Shown: positions 1-12,110, counted from the stretch's first letter. The stretch is 64,000 nucleotides of DNA from Owenia fusiformis (GCA_903813345.2 CAIIXF020000009.1:9170030-9234029); one strand, 5' to 3'. The notes: generated by a model not told the origin, from the sequence alone. Translations and numbers: made by a program.

Positions 1-1119
1 CTAATTTGAAGGGAAGTCAGCTAATTTGACAGCTGTTTTGACTGGAACCCAGTTGATTGACCGGAACGCAGTGAATTTGACAGGAACCCACGTATTTTGG
101 GCTGCAACTCGACTGCTCTGATTGACTCCTCAACAAGTGCTGACCGGACACTACTCACAGAAACTAACATAGTCTCACAGCGCCTAAAGCATAAGGAATA
201 CAATATCAATTAAAGATAATTCATAAAATAAGATTTATTTACTAATGACATAAGCATGCCCTGGAGAGATAGATTTTTAATATGAACAAATTACAGTACA
301 AGTCCACTTAGGGGTCACAAGTCAACAATTCAACATATCTTGAAAAATAAAATTATTTTTGACTATTAACCACAAGAGATTTTCTTAAATCTGTAATTTT
401 ATATGTGCCAGTATACTGAGGTATAGTTAAGGAAATATGATTTCAATGTGATTGCAATTCAATGAAGTCAAGGATTAAACAACTTAACAGTCATTGCTTA
501 AAACCCTCTTACACTTTCTCTCAATATTCTCAATAACACTTGATAGAAACTGAAACAATACATTGAAAATTACAAAAATACATTGTCCAAATAAGGCCAT
601 TCAAGGTTAAATATATGTTTTATGTCACCTCCCTTCTGATTTAGAATAACAATAGAAACTTTAGAATTGTGATCTTGGATCATTATAGTGAAGAGTTCCC
701 AAATTGAAAACTACATGTATTTCAGCTTTGATATAATAGTCTTCATTTAAGAGTTCATGAAACTCAAAAGATGTGTCATTAATAAAGCCAGGGTTTTGTT
801 TTTTAATTTATTGGTTTTTCACCTTCCACCCTTCTTAGATTAGGCTGTCAGGATATTAAACATATTATTAACTTTGAACACCTAACTTTGTTTCATCCCT
901 TTATGATTTCATTCCAAATGTTTATAATTGTGATATTATTAAGAGAAATGCTTCAAGTCCAATATTTTGTACAATTAAAATGTTGGTATGCATAGTAGGG
1001 TATGCATAGGCTTCCCCAAACTTTAAACTTTGTTTGGTAAGGTTTTAAATAAAATCAATAATTAAAAAAAAGGAACTCATAGCCACATTATGCTACACTA
1101 TGTAAATGGATAGTAACCT
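1..1119. other. AT-rich flank downstream of gene A, no gene seen
   Basis: No exon, RNA gene or bounded repeat is supported here. The first 110 bases repeat a loose motif around GGAACCCA and TTTGAC, perhaps a decayed tandem. The stretch lies 3' of the minus-strand SRSF2-like gene A, beyond its likely poly(A) signal. Confidence 0.5.
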
Positions 1120-1125
1120 TTTATT
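1120..1125 (-). terminator. Candidate poly(A) signal of SRSF2-like gene A
   Basis: On the minus strand this reads AATAAA, about 100 nt downstream of the stop codon of gene A at 1225-1227. Position and motif fit a cleavage/polyadenylation signal; no transcript evidence is available. Confidence 0.45.
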
Positions 1126-1224
1126 AATGTATGCAGCAATGTTTTTAATATATCTCCTCTTCGGGAGCATATGGTATGTCATTGGGAGCGTATGATAATT
1201 CATTTCCTCAGGTTTTCAATCACA

Positions 1225-1387
1225 CTAGGACCTGGATCTAGAGCGGGACCGAGGCGACCGAGATGGTGATCTATAGGGAGAACGTGATCTTTGTGGAGAA
1301 CGGGATGGACTTCTGTGTCTTCTGTCTCTCGATCGGCTCCCGGAGCGAGATCTCCTTCTTCTGGGTGAATAAGATCTTGAACGAGAC
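1225..1387 (-). CDS. SRSF2-like gene A, exon 3 (RS domain and stop)
   Basis: Joins exon 2 in phase after the acceptor ACTTCAG. It encodes an Arg/Ser domain (RSRSRSYSPRRRRSRSGS at the start, ending RSRSRSRS) and stops TAG at 1225. The upstream open stretch to 1524 is intron read-through. The three exons sum to 516 nt, 172 codons with the stop. Intron 2 (1388-21781) is 20.4 kb, of which 17 kb is one retrotransposon; without it the intron would be about 3.3 kb. Confidence 0.88.
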
Positions 1388-1498
1388 CTGAAGTAAAACA
1401 TAGTATAGATTATAGAAAGCACAAACTTCAAATTAAAGAGAGAATCAGATATAGCGAGCAGGCTAAACAAAAAAAAATTCAATTCACAAAACTGCATA

Positions 1499-2602
1499 CA
1501 GTAAAACCTGTGTATAGTGAACAATTTTTTGCCAAGAAAAAATGTTCACTGTTGGTAGGTGTTCACTACAGCAATGATTTGATTTTGCCGTATTATATAA
1601 AGATACCAGCTATTAAAAGAGAGGAGGGAATATTTATTATTTATTTATTTATTAATTATTTATTTATTTAGATATACATGTACACTTTTTTAACAGTGGC
1701 ACTCTTACATTAAGGTGCATGTAATCAAAAAATATCCACAATTCAATGTTGGTTAAAACAGCACATTTTATCAAACTAAAATGAGTCTTAAAAAGAATTA
1801 AAACATATTCATATTTGAATGATAAATTTAAATTGTATTTTCTACCCATATTAACCCATGACACTCAAGCGTTAAGTATTTAATTTGTTGTAATGCTATA
1901 TACAAACTGACTTATTTTAGACTAACTGTCATCTGAATGGTTCATCCTTTTAATGTCAGATTTTTATCTCTATATAATTCTTTTTATCTCATCAAGATGG
2001 TCCTTTAAATAGTGGAATTTTTGAGACATTTGAGTCAGTTAAAGGACTTTATTGAATTAGTTAAAGGACATGATAGATGCAATTAATAGTGAAATGATCA
2101 TGAATTATAATTTTGATCCATTGTTTTTTTTAAATTGACGGGATGAGAAAAAAGATTAATTTGGGACAACAGATAGAGGTAATAATAGTTAGCCAGATTA
2201 TCTCCAAGCAATCAATCCCAGACGCATATCCTTTGTAACAAAAACAAAGCTTATTAAGAATTATAATTAGTCACACCTGTTTCAATAGAAGAGATCAAGA
2301 TCTCAAATTGACCTTTTAATTATTTTTGGCAGGTAATATAAACATAAACTGCTTAACTCTGATAAGGCAGTTGCAGAAAATCCGCGAGAAATCTTATATC
2401 TGATTCAATGTTCACTAGAGACAGGATAATTCAATTGATTTTGCCAGGGTTTAGTGTTCACTGTTCATAGTTGGTAGGTGTTCACTATAGGATTGCACTT
2501 TAACATGGGAGTCAATGGGAGAAAAAGGTTTTGCCGAATAAAAACGTTCACTGTTAATAGGTGTTCACTAGAGAGATGTGTTCACTTACTCAGGTTTTAC
2601 TG
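1499..2602. mobile_element. 1.1-kb TA-flanked element, CAGTAAAACCTG termini
   Basis: CAGTAAAACCTG at the left and its perfect inverse CAGGTTTTACTG at the right, each next to TA (1497, 2603). Subterminal GTTCACTGTT and GGTGTTCACTA repeats occur at both ends. It lies in intron 2 of gene A. Tc1/mariner-type target; no transposase frame found. Confidence 0.75.
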
Positions 2603-2975
2603 TACTTTATTCCAGGAAAACTAAAGATTTTTACAGTAATGTATCATTTTTCTACACCATTCTTATTATTTGGGAGAATTTAAACATTTTTCACTCATTT
2701 TTGCACGTTGAATCATTAAAGAGATCGAGTCGTCCAGATTTCTATTCTGGACAATCAGTAATGTCCCAATATAATTGCTCAAAACATCATATATACCTTA
2801 AATATATATTGAGACCAAATCATAAGCACGATATCAACAATATATTGAGGATATCAACAGGACAACCAAAAGAACAACCAACTGTCAGAATTGAACGCAA
2901 TCAATTGAAAACAGAATACAATGTTTTTTGGGGATTTATCTATATTGTAACCCCTTAGAAGTATTAAATATGGCT
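2603..2975. other. Intron 2 of gene A, unassigned
   Basis: AT-rich sequence between two repeats. An open frame of 126 codons crosses it but begins inside the MITE and resembles nothing known, so I do not call it. Confidence 0.4.
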
Positions 2976-4345
2976 TCTCTAAGCCAAAACCAGAACAACG
3001 GCAACGCCAAAGCGTAGCGAATCCCATCGAACAGAAATAGCTGGCATTTTTACAAACGAATAGCAAATATCATAAAACAACACACCAGAAAGGCCGCCAT
3101 TTTGAAAATGGTTGCTCACTAGCCAAGTTGTCATTAGGAGAAATAATATGCTTTTAAGTAGCTACCTCTAAAATTTTTGAAAAATTACACACGTACTTGT
3201 AAAATAACACACATAAAAATGGTGGCCATTTTTCAAAATGGCCCACTACTCCCCAAAGTTTTATTAGACAATGTGCCATGCTTAAAGTATTCACATATCA
3301 AATATGAACAAAATCGCTCCACTACTTTTTGAGTTATAGTAAAATACATTAAAATGGCGGCCATTTTTCAAAATGGCCACCTTCTACCAAAAGTGTCATA
3401 AGAAATAGACAGTGTGCCATGCTTATAGTATTCACATACCAAATATGAACAAAATTGCTCCACTACTTTTCGAGTTATAGTAAAATATGTTAAAATGGCG
3501 GCCATTTTTCAAAATTGTTTTCAAAATGGCCGCCTTCTACCAAAAGTGTCATAGGACAGTGTGCCATGCTTATAGTATTCACATACCAAATATGAACAAA
3601 ATCGCTCCACTACTTTTCGAGTTATAGTAAAATACTTTAAAATGGGGGCCATTTTTCAAAATTTTTTTCAAAATGGCTGCCTTCTACCAAAAATGTCATA
3701 GGACAGTGTGTCATGCTTATAGTATTCACATACCAAATAAAAACAAAATCCCGCCACTACTTTTCGAGTTATAGTAAAATACGTTAGAATGGCGGCCATT
3801 TTTCAAAATGGCCGCCTTCTACCAAAAGTGTCTTTAGACAGTGTGCAATGCTTATAGTATTCACATACCAAATATGAACAAAATCGCTCCACTATTTTTT
3901 GAGTTACAGCAAAAATCATAAAATGACGAGTAAAGGCGGCCATTTTTCAAGATGGCTGCCATGTGCTTCTTTAATATCTACATTTGTAGCATTATTAATG
4001 TCTTTTATAATTTTTTTACATTTAAAACATATTGCTATTACAGTTTTACATATTGCACCTAAATTACTGTAAAATCGGCACTAAAATGGCCGCCATTTTG
4101 AAATGAGCGGCCATTTTGAAATCGGCTTTCGAGCAGAACTTCTACCCCCATAGGGTATATGTGTACAAAATATGAACAAAATCGGGCCAACGGTATTTGA
4201 GTTATTGCCCGGACGGACGGACGGACGGACGGACGGACAGACGGATGGACGGACGGACGGACGGATGTACGTACGGACGTACGTACGGACGGACGGACGG
4301 AGGCGTTCCCTATATCCCTCCGAACTTTGTTCGATGGGATAATAA
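2976..4345. repeat. Composite dispersed repeat: ~140-bp ATGGCGGCC tandem plus (CGGA)n
   Basis: From 3180 to 3960 about five or six units share AAAATGGCGGCCATTTTTCA, TGTGCCATGCTTATAGTATT, TATGAACAAAATCGCTCCAC and TTTTCGAGTTATAG. A (CGGA)n block stands at 4208-4302, and TTCGATGGGAT-type phrases lie at both edges (about 3018 and 4330). Fragments recur at 34060, 40130 and 44340, so this is a family, not a local array. Confidence 0.75.
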
Positions 4346-4706
4346 TCTGAAGGAAAAAGCCAATCAGACTGGAACAAATTTGAGCGGGCTTTTTAAATTT
4401 GAATTTGAATTTTTATTGATGTAAGTGGAAATTCATGGCTAGGAACAATCATCGAATTGATACAGTTAATGAATTAATTCAAGCCTCAGAATTGATAAGT
4501 TGATAAACAAACTTGTTTTACATCAAATAACACGAAAAAATCAGGGAGTTACTCTAATTGTGTTTTTAAGAGACCCGATCTCTTTAATAACTTCACCGTT
4601 GCTTATAATTTTGTCACCCCCTATACTATCAGATTCTGCCTTTAAGCAATTAATAATTGAGAATCCCAATTATAAAAGTAAAGATTCTAAATAATTAATA
4701 CTCTAA
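4346..4706. other. Intron 2 of gene A next to the retrotransposon
   Basis: No feature supported except the CTAA at 4703-4706, the left copy of the retrotransposon target duplication. An open frame at 4500-4694 has no recognisable content. Confidence 0.5.
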
Positions 4707-6421
4707 TGTAATATGGTATATTTTTATGTGTTTCCAGGTATAGAGTATAGTAGATTATTCTTCCCAGTGGCCTTATACTAACGCTTGTGGTGGTGGTTTG
4801 TTTTACAGAATATAGCAGCAATACCTTGAGATACACGACAAATTGCACGATTCATAGCATGTGATCAGTGTTGCTTGTAGATGTAGTTTTGTAACATTAA
4901 CTGATTTGCCTAGCGTAACAATCAAAGTGTGTATTCACAAGTGAACACAAGACCCGAATGAGTATTGGCAATTTATAGAAAGATATCGTCATGATTTATA
5001 GCATGTGATCAGTGTGCTCGTAGATGTAGTTTTGTAACATTAACTGATTTGCCTAGCGTAACAATCAAAGTGTGTATTAACAGTGTCCAGTATTCACAAG
5101 TGAACTCAAGACCCGAATGAGTATTGGCAATTTATAGAAAGATATCGTCACGATTTATAGTACGTGATCAGGGTGCTCATAGATGTAGTTTTGTAACATT
5201 AACTGATTTGCCTAGTGTAACAATAACAGTGTCCAGTATTCACACGTGAACACGAGACCCGCATGAGTATTGGTGATTTATAGAAAGATATTGTTACAGA
5301 GTATCCCCATATACATTGACTATTATGGTATTATACGATTAAATTGATTGGCACTAGTAATTATAGTGCTTCAGTAGCATTCATAGTGTATATTAACAGT
5401 GTTCACTATTCATGCGTGAACTGGAGACCAGAATGAGTTTCAGTGATTATCGATACAGAGTATTCCCATATACATTGACTATTATGGTGTTATAGCATTA
5501 ATTGATTGGCACTAGTAGTTATTGGAGTTACAATTTGCCGTGATCATTAATTACAGTATGAACCAGACAGAATATGTACCAGAGCGACCATATAGGAGCC
5601 TAAGATACTAGCATACCAGCACAATATCATTATAGAGTGTAACATGATACATTGAGCATTATGATGGCGTATGATTCAATGATCGACATATTTGAGTTAT
5701 TATAGAGTGGTACAGTAAACTTTGACCATTTGTACAGAAGGCCAGATTGAGCAGTCAATTGGTTGCTATAGAGTAGGATTGTGCTGAGTTAAGTAGTTGA
5801 ACAAATCAAAGCCTTCATTGTACCGGAGCGACGATTAGAGTAACTGTTACCAGCAAACATTAGAATATCGCTTATATCATTACAGGGTGTCCCAATATAC
5901 CTTGTCTGATTATTAACATTGAATCAGCAACATTCTGACTGATATATGCACATTTTATGGGTTATTATGTCTTAATAAGATATTATAGCTGGAAACTTAA
6001 CTCTTAGTAGTATTAATGCATTCATGTGTATTCATAGCATTTTAAGTATGCAACCATTATAGGTTAACTTTAGTTCATGAGTTATTAGAATATAGTTAAG
6101 TGTTAGGACTTGCAGAACGAAGAGTTAGTGAGTTAGTTAATTCAGATGGAAACACAGTGTTCCCACAGCCAGTAGGTAGTATAGGGTATTCGTTGTGAGC
6201 GATTAGGATTACTCAGATAATTTGGGTAACCAGTGTCACAGACTAGTAAAAGTAGCGAGTAACCATTACTGGTCTTTATTTGGTTTCATTATTAACCGCT
6301 TTGAGAGTTTGTGGTATAACGACCCTTTTATTGTACATGTAATATAGATGTATATGTTACTTTAACATTGTTTCAAAATATATTTCCATATTAAAACTAC
6401 CTATATTTGTGAGTGATTACA
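4707..6421 (+). repeat. 5' LTR
   Basis: 1715 bp, long for the group. The first 600 bp hold about three copies of a 140-190-bp subrepeat (TGTAGTTTTGTAACATTAAC, then GAGTATTGGCAATTTATAGA). Such subrepeats in U3 often carry promoter or enhancer elements; that role is inferred here. Confidence 0.93.
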
Positions 6422-6422
6422 T

Positions 6423-6440
6423 TGGTGGCAGTAAATATGG
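6423..6440 (+). other. Candidate tRNA primer binding site
   Basis: TGGTGGCAGTAAATATGG begins one base after the LTR; its TGG pairs with a tRNA CCA end. The tRNA is not identified. The gag start codon overlaps its end. Confidence 0.55.
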
Positions 6441-9400
6441 CAGAACCGCCCAATGACATAGATGGGGAAGGTGGTGCCAATGAGGCACTTGCAGCGGGGG
6501 ATGAACCAGGCCCCGTAGTTCAGCCCCCAGCAGCACAACAGAACAGTACTACTAGAGAATACAGAAAAGCAGTCACTCCCAGGAATTTTGATTGTAAGAC
6601 AACAACCTGGGATAGCTGGCTGAAACACTTTTGCAGGGTAGCAACTGCCAATAACTGGACAGAACAGACCAAAATAGTGATGCTAAGTACTACTCTGGAT
6701 GGCAAGCCTCTCGAAGAGTATGAGAGGATATTAACTGAAGATGAGGATATAGATTTTAAGACACTGACAGCTGCCATTGGTACTGAGGTGCGTCCTACAA
6801 GGAAAGCAGCAATGGAGACATATACTAAGATGCAACTAGGGTCTGATACACCCAAGACGTTTTATTCTAAGTTGCTTGAGCAGTCCAAGTTAGTATATCC
6901 AGAGGTGTCTCAAGATGCCAGACTTATGATGATAAAGACGCAGTTCATCCAGTCCATTCCGAGTAAGCTGTTGGAAGATATGTCCAAACAGAGTGATGTG
7001 CATTCCTTAGACAAAGAGGCTTTGCTGACATTGGCTACCAGGGTTTGGGAGGCAACAAAGCAAAGCAAGTCAGAGGATCAAGGATCACTTATAGGAGCTG
7101 TGGGTCCTCCAGTGGTGCAACAACCTGACCAAGTTTCACAACTTCGGGAAGAATTACTTGAATTAAAGAATCTTGTTGTATCATCACTCAAGACCCAACA
7201 GTCAACATCTGAGCCCAGGCAGAGTAATATTTCGTGTTTTCATTGTGGTAAGCCAGGGCATATAGCTCGTAATTGTTTTACTAAACAAGGAACCTCGTCA
7301 GGTGTACGATGCTATAATTGTCAAGGTATAGGCCACATGGCTAAGGCTTGTCCATCCCCTAGTAACAGACAGAGATCGAACCAGTCAGGAACTACAGATG
7401 GGAAAGATTCATCCTCCAACAGACCAGTTAGCGGCTCCTCAAATAATGAGGTTGCTGAGGTAAAAGGATCTTCTGGTCTCATGGTAACGGTAGGAGTTGG
7501 TAACCGAGAAGGGGAAGAGCAGCGTCCAATGCAATGGCTAATTGACACAGGTGCCAAGATCTCAGTTATCGACATAAATACCTACAAACAACATCTTGAA
7601 GACATTGAGTTGAGGTCACAACCTGAGTCTTTTACATGTGTTTCAGCAGATGGCACAGGTATCAAAGTAGCAGGACAAGTTCAGCTAACAATTACTATTG
7701 GTTCCAGGGTTCTACCCTTGCTCACAACAGTTATCCAGGGCTCAACCAAGACAGCTTTGCTTGGACGTGATGTCTTGGATCAATTTGATACATGGTCAGT
7801 GTCCAAAAGGAATAGCGTTATCAGGCTTGATGATGAGTCATTGAAACTCAACCCAATATCTGAGGATAGGAATGCAGTGTGTAAAATCACCCTGGCTCGA
7901 GATGTCATCCTACCTGGGCAAAGTGAAGCATGGGTGGAAGCTAGGTTACCAATGCGTTTGAACTCCCTATCTGGGTTGTTTACCCCAAGCACTAAATTAC
8001 TGTCTCGGAAACATGTAGTAGCAGCTAATGGACTTTGTCGAGCAGATGTATTGGGGAAATCAGTTCAAGTTAGAGTGCTTAACCCAGAGCCATCTCCAAG
8101 ACGACTTTATAAAGGCACCCACATGGGGGTGTTTGATACTACTACTATCGGTGAATATGATGCGGTACCTGATCCCTTTGGAAAGGACGGTAATGATGTC
8201 CAAATCAATGAGGTGGGTGCAACCCCACTGACATCAGAGATATTACCGAAAGATCCTTCTATGTTTTTGGAGGCATTGGCAAGATGGAGAGCTGATGTAC
8301 ACCATTTAGACTCGGCACAATCGGACAGACTGCTTCACCTTCTTCAAGATTATAGGTGTGTGTTTTCTGAGGATCTTAATGACTTGGGCAAAACGGATAT
8401 TATGAAACATCATATTAAATTGAAGGAAGAGAAAGTTATCTTTCGCAGGCAGTATCGCCACAGCCCAAAGGAACTTGAGATTATTGACCAAGAAGTTGAC
8501 AGGATGTTGGCATGTGGAATAATTCAGCCGTCAATGTCGCCTCACTCATCTCCAGTGTTATTAGTTCCAAAGAGCAGTGGTAAGTGGAGGTTTTGTCATG
8601 ACAGTAGATTTCTAAACAATGCAACAGAAGATCAGCACTACCCATTAATCCGTATCGGTGATGCCATAGATCACTTGTCAAAGGCTAGAATCTTCTCCAC
8701 TTTAGATGCTACGAGCGGTTACCATCAGGTCGAGATGGATGAAACAAGCAAACCCCTTACCGCATTTTCAACAAGAAAAGGCCACTGGGAATTTAACCGC
8801 ATGCCCTTTGGATTGAAGGGTGCTCCACATACCTTCCAGCGACTGATGAGTCTGATCATGCAAGGCTTAAATTACCAAGAGGTATTAGTCTACCTCGACG
8901 ACATCATTGTGTATTCATCGTCCTTTGATGAACATCTGGAATCGCTTCAGCGGGTGTTCAATCGATTGAGGCAGCATGGACTCAAACTACAACCACTGAA
9001 ATGCTATTTCGCCCAAAAAGCTGTTAAATATTTGGGATATGTGGTAGATGCTGATGGGGTCCCACCAAATGAAGATGCTGTAAAGGCCATAGTTGAGATG
9101 CCAACTCCGAAGACGATAGAACAGATGTTGCGGTTTTTAGGTAAATTGAATTACTACAGGAGGTTCATAAAAGGAATGGCAGACACTGCTAAACCTTTAT
9201 ATGACAGCATTAAAAACAGCAGACTCCATAAAACTAAGTTACTGACACTTAATGCAGATCAACTCCAGGCAGTGGAGACCCTGAAGAAAACACTTGCATC
9301 TTATCAGGTGATGGCATACCCCTGTTTTGATAGGGATTTTCTGGTAGACACTGATGCCTCAGCCAACTCGGTGGGGGCTTGTTTATCACAGCAAGATGGC

Positions 9401-11605
9401 AAAGGTCATGAAAGGCCAGTTGCCTTTGCAAGCTCAACTCTGACCAAGGAGCAAAGGAACTATTCGACTACAGAACGAGAATGTCTGGCCATCATTTATG
9501 CGGTGAACCAGTTTCGTCAATTCTTATATGGCAAACCATTTATTTTGAGGACTGACTACAATCCTCTGGTTTGGCTTAGGAATATCAAGGAACCTAAGGG
9601 CCGTTGGGCACGTTGGCTCATGTTGCTTGAGGAATTTCCATATACCATTGTCTATCGTAAAGGAAGTGAGCATGCAAATGCAGATTTCCTCTCAAGATTA
9701 GAGGATGAATCAGAATCCAAGACAATGAGTAAATCAGTTGGAATACAAGTTGGGGAACCAGCACAGATAAATAAATGCACCACAATTGATGTTGCTAAAC
9801 AGGGACAGAGGGAACTAAATGATTTAGCACCACAGCAGTTGAAGTTGTGCCCTACTAAGCCCATACCTGATCACCAAAATGTGAATACATGGCAGAGGGC
9901 TACATCACTCAAGGAACAACTTCTGGAAGATAACCCAATGTTAACTCCAGATGTAACAGATAAGTCGATCAGTGAGAGCCAACATACTTCATTAAAGGAT
10001 GCACTCCCTGAACTAGCTGAGGACCAGAACAATGAAAACCATGAAGTTGGTCAAAATGAGGGTTTTGCAGATGGTCACAAGGCCCCCTTCCTTAATATGG
10101 ATACTCTTAAGGAGGACCAGGAGGAGGATCCTGATATCGGGCAGGTGTTAAAGTGGTTAAGAAGGGGAGAGCCAAGTGAGGAACAACTGAGTCAGGCATC
10201 AAGAACTTCAAGGTGGATTTATAAGCAGAAGAAGAATCTAAAGTTATACAGAGGGGTCTTATATAGAGAAGTTGAGAGAGAAAATGGATTACCAAGTATA
10301 ATGCAAATAGTCCTTCCTAAATCTTGGAGAGAATTTGCATTAGGTGAACTTCATGATAATATTTTGTCAGGCCATTTCGGACCCGACCGAACTTCAGCAC
10401 GTATCAGACTTAGGTACTATTGGCCAGGATTTCAACAAGATGTAAATTGGTGTTCAAGCTGTGTTGAGTGTCAACAAAGAAAGTCCCCAAAAACCAAACC
10501 AAAAGCTCCACTAACTTGTATTCCAGTGAAGGGGAGACCATTTGAGGAAATTGCCATGGACTTTGTCGAATTACCACCCACGTCACGGGGTAATAAATAT
10601 GCCATGGTGGTGGGTGATTACCTGACTAAATGGGTTGAGGCCTATCCCATGAAAGACATTAAAACTGAGAGAACAGCGTCACTACTGGTCAGGGAATGGA
10701 TATCAAGGTTTGGTTGTCCAGTCAGTATAAATTCAGACCAGGGGTCTCAATTCGAAAGTAGACTGTTTAAAGAGCTATGCAGGGTACTTGAAACGAAGAA
10801 AAGAAGGACCACTTCATATCATCCAAAGACAGATGGCATGATAGAGAGGAATAATAAAATGTTGATCAACTCTCTCTCCATATTTGCAAAAGAAAACCGT
10901 GACTGGGATCTAAAGCTACCTCTAGTCCTCTTTGCATATAGAACAAGTGTTCATAGTTCTACAGGATTTTCGCCATTCATGCTGACCTTTGGCAGAGAAG
11001 CTCATTTACCCATAGACTGGATGGTTGGTGAAGCTTACCCAATTGAAAGGGTCTCTGCACAATCTTGGGTGGCTACTCTTCAGAGGGATATGAGGAAGGT
11101 ATTTAACTTGGCTCAAGACAACATCAGTAAATCTCAGAAGCGACAAAAGGCTCAATATGATAAGGATCTCAAAGGAACGTTCCAGAAATATGAACATGGT
11201 GACAAAGTCATGCTGTTTGACCCAACTGCACGTGGAAAAGATGGGAAGCTTCATAATCCATGGAAAGGGCCATTTAAAATCTTAAAGCGCACATCTGATG
11301 TCACATATAAGGTGGACTTAGGCAACAAAGTTATCCATGTGAATTATGATAGGCTCAAGAAGTTTATCAGTAGAAGAAACTTCAACACCAATCAAGCTGA
11401 TATTGAAAAACCCACACAAGATGGGAAAGCCAAGGGGTTGTCCATTCATTTGCATGGGTCAGATAGTGAAATTGACATTTCCAGTTCAGATGAGGAATGG
11501 GACGATGATGTTATTATCAATAACAGAAATAACCATGAAGGTGGAGAACAAGAGACTGTCCGAGTTACCAATCATCTCTCTAGTGAGGAAGATGATCTGT
11601 ATTAG
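6437..11605 (+). CDS. Ty3/gypsy gag-pol polyprotein (3' tail displaced by insertion)
   Basis: One uninterrupted 1722-aa frame; I choose the first ATG at 6437, since the frame before it lies in the LTR and starts with GTG. In order: Gag with two CCHC knuckles (CFHCGKPGHIARNC about 266, CYNCQGIGHMAKAC about 292), aspartic protease (IDTGA about 369), reverse transcriptase (YLDD about 818), RNase H (about 970), integrase with H2C2 zinc finger (about 1306-1345), catalytic D, D, E at about 1374, 1432 and 1469, and a GPF module near 1600-1645. No chromodomain seen. Gag and Pol are in the same frame with no frameshift. The stop at 11603 lies in inserted DNA, so this C-terminus is acquired. Confidence 0.95.
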   Translation: MAEPPNDIDGEGGANEALAAGDEPGPVVQPPAAQQNSTTREYRKAVTPRNFDCKTTTWDSWLKHFCRVATANNWTEQTKIVMLSTTLDGKPLEEYERILTEDEDIDFKTLTAAIGTEVRPTRKAAMETYTKMQLGSDTPKTFYSKLLEQSKLVYPEVSQDARLMMIKTQFIQSIPSKLLEDMSKQSDVHSLDKEALLTLATRVWEATKQSKSEDQGSLIGAVGPPVVQQPDQVSQLREELLELKNLVVSSLKTQQSTSEPRQSNISCFHCGKPGHIARNCFTKQGTSSGVRCYNCQGIGHMAKACPSPSNRQRSNQSGTTDGKDSSSNRPVSGSSNNEVAEVKGSSGLMVTVGVGNREGEEQRPMQWLIDTGAKISVIDINTYKQHLEDIELRSQPESFTCVSADGTGIKVAGQVQLTITIGSRVLPLLTTVIQGSTKTALLGRDVLDQFDTWSVSKRNSVIRLDDESLKLNPISEDRNAVCKITLARDVILPGQSEAWVEARLPMRLNSLSGLFTPSTKLLSRKHVVAANGLCRADVLGKSVQVRVLNPEPSPRRLYKGTHMGVFDTTTIGEYDAVPDPFGKDGNDVQINEVGATPLTSEILPKDPSMFLEALARWRADVHHLDSAQSDRLLHLLQDYRCVFSEDLNDLGKTDIMKHHIKLKEEKVIFRRQYRHSPKELEIIDQEVDRMLACGIIQPSMSPHSSPVLLVPKSSGKWRFCHDSRFLNNATEDQHYPLIRIGDAIDHLSKARIFSTLDATSGYHQVEMDETSKPLTAFSTRKGHWEFNRMPFGLKGAPHTFQRLMSLIMQGLNYQEVLVYLDDIIVYSSSFDEHLESLQRVFNRLRQHGLKLQPLKCYFAQKAVKYLGYVVDADGVPPNEDAVKAIVEMPTPKTIEQMLRFLGKLNYYRRFIKGMADTAKPLYDSIKNSRLHKTKLLTLNADQLQAVETLKKTLASYQVMAYPCFDRDFLVDTDASANSVGACLSQQDGKGHERPVAFASSTLTKEQRNYSTTERECLAIIYAVNQFRQFLYGKPFILRTDYNPLVWLRNIKEPKGRWARWLMLLEEFPYTIVYRKGSEHANADFLSRLEDESESKTMSKSVGIQVGEPAQINKCTTIDVAKQGQRELNDLAPQQLKLCPTKPIPDHQNVNTWQRATSLKEQLLEDNPMLTPDVTDKSISESQHTSLKDALPELAEDQNNENHEVGQNEGFADGHKAPFLNMDTLKEDQEEDPDIGQVLKWLRRGEPSEEQLSQASRTSRWIYKQKKNLKLYRGVLYREVERENGLPSIMQIVLPKSWREFALGELHDNILSGHFGPDRTSARIRLRYYWPGFQQDVNWCSSCVECQQRKSPKTKPKAPLTCIPVKGRPFEEIAMDFVELPPTSRGNKYAMVVGDYLTKWVEAYPMKDIKTERTASLLVREWISRFGCPVSINSDQGSQFESRLFKELCRVLETKKRRTTSYHPKTDGMIERNNKMLINSLSIFAKENRDWDLKLPLVLFAYRTSVHSSTGFSPFMLTFGREAHLPIDWMVGEAYPIERVSAQSWVATLQRDMRKVFNLAQDNISKSQKRQKAQYDKDLKGTFQKYEHGDKVMLFDPTARGKDGKLHNPWKGPFKILKRTSDVTYKVDLGNKVIHVNYDRLKKFISRRNFNTNQADIEKPTQDGKAKGLSIHLHGSDSEIDISSSDEEWDDDVIINNRNNHEGGEQETVRVTNHLSSEEDDLY
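11585..11596 (+). repeat. 12-bp target duplication of nested element, left copy
   Basis: GAGGAAGATGAT, repeated exactly at 19816-19827 on the other side of the 8.2-kb inverted-repeat element. Both copies are in pol reading phase. Confidence 0.7.
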
Positions 11606-12110
11606 ACGAGGAGTGAAAATGAGATTTTGAGGAGATTAATAGTTCAGAGTATATAAGGACGTGTCATACCTTAATCTCTTCGTTTATATATGCCTTCAGT
11701 GAAAAAATATATATTTTAAATCATAATGAGGGACAATGATGTTTTAGACGCCCGTTTCCATGGCAACCGAATTTCACCACTGTTAATGAGGACTATTTCT
11801 ATTATTAGAGATATCTCTGTCATTTTTTATCCGATTTTGATGATATTAACGCCAAATGAAAGCTTAAGGAACAAAGTTTATGATTGGTTCAAAATTATGC
11901 AAATTAGCTCATTTGCATATCAACTGTGACGTCATAACCCAATTTTTTGTTCAATAATGGATGGGTTTTTAATACTTTAAACAATACAAACTATTATTTT
12001 ATTAAATCATTGAGGTTAACTTACGATATCTTATTAAAGTATAAATATTTAACATCATAGCTCCATTATGATATATAATATGAGGCATAATAACTATGAA
12101 AAGTATAAAT
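11597..12110. repeat. Left terminal inverted repeat of the nested element
   Basis: The strong match runs from GAGGAGTG at 11608 to about 11945 (GTGACGTCATAACC) against 19461-19804 inverted; mismatches are few. Inward, ATATATAATATGAGGC and CATAGCTCC phrases still align to about 12110. The first 11 bases match only weakly. Confidence 0.85.

Noticed and set aside
1388-1524. Coding extension of the RS exon of gene A to 1524
   Set aside because: The ACTTCAG acceptor at 1388 and exact phase with exon 2 show that this part is intron.
2578-2958. 126-codon plus-strand frame in intron 2 of gene A
   Set aside because: Begins inside the TIR of a MITE and has no recognisable domain.
4081-4424. Open frames rich in SVRPSVRP or GRTDGRTD on both strands
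   Set aside because: They are translations of the CGGA microsatellite, which is open in most frames.
6520-6855. Antisense frames across gag-pol
   Set aside because: Shadows of a strongly supported coding frame; no motif or start context of their own.
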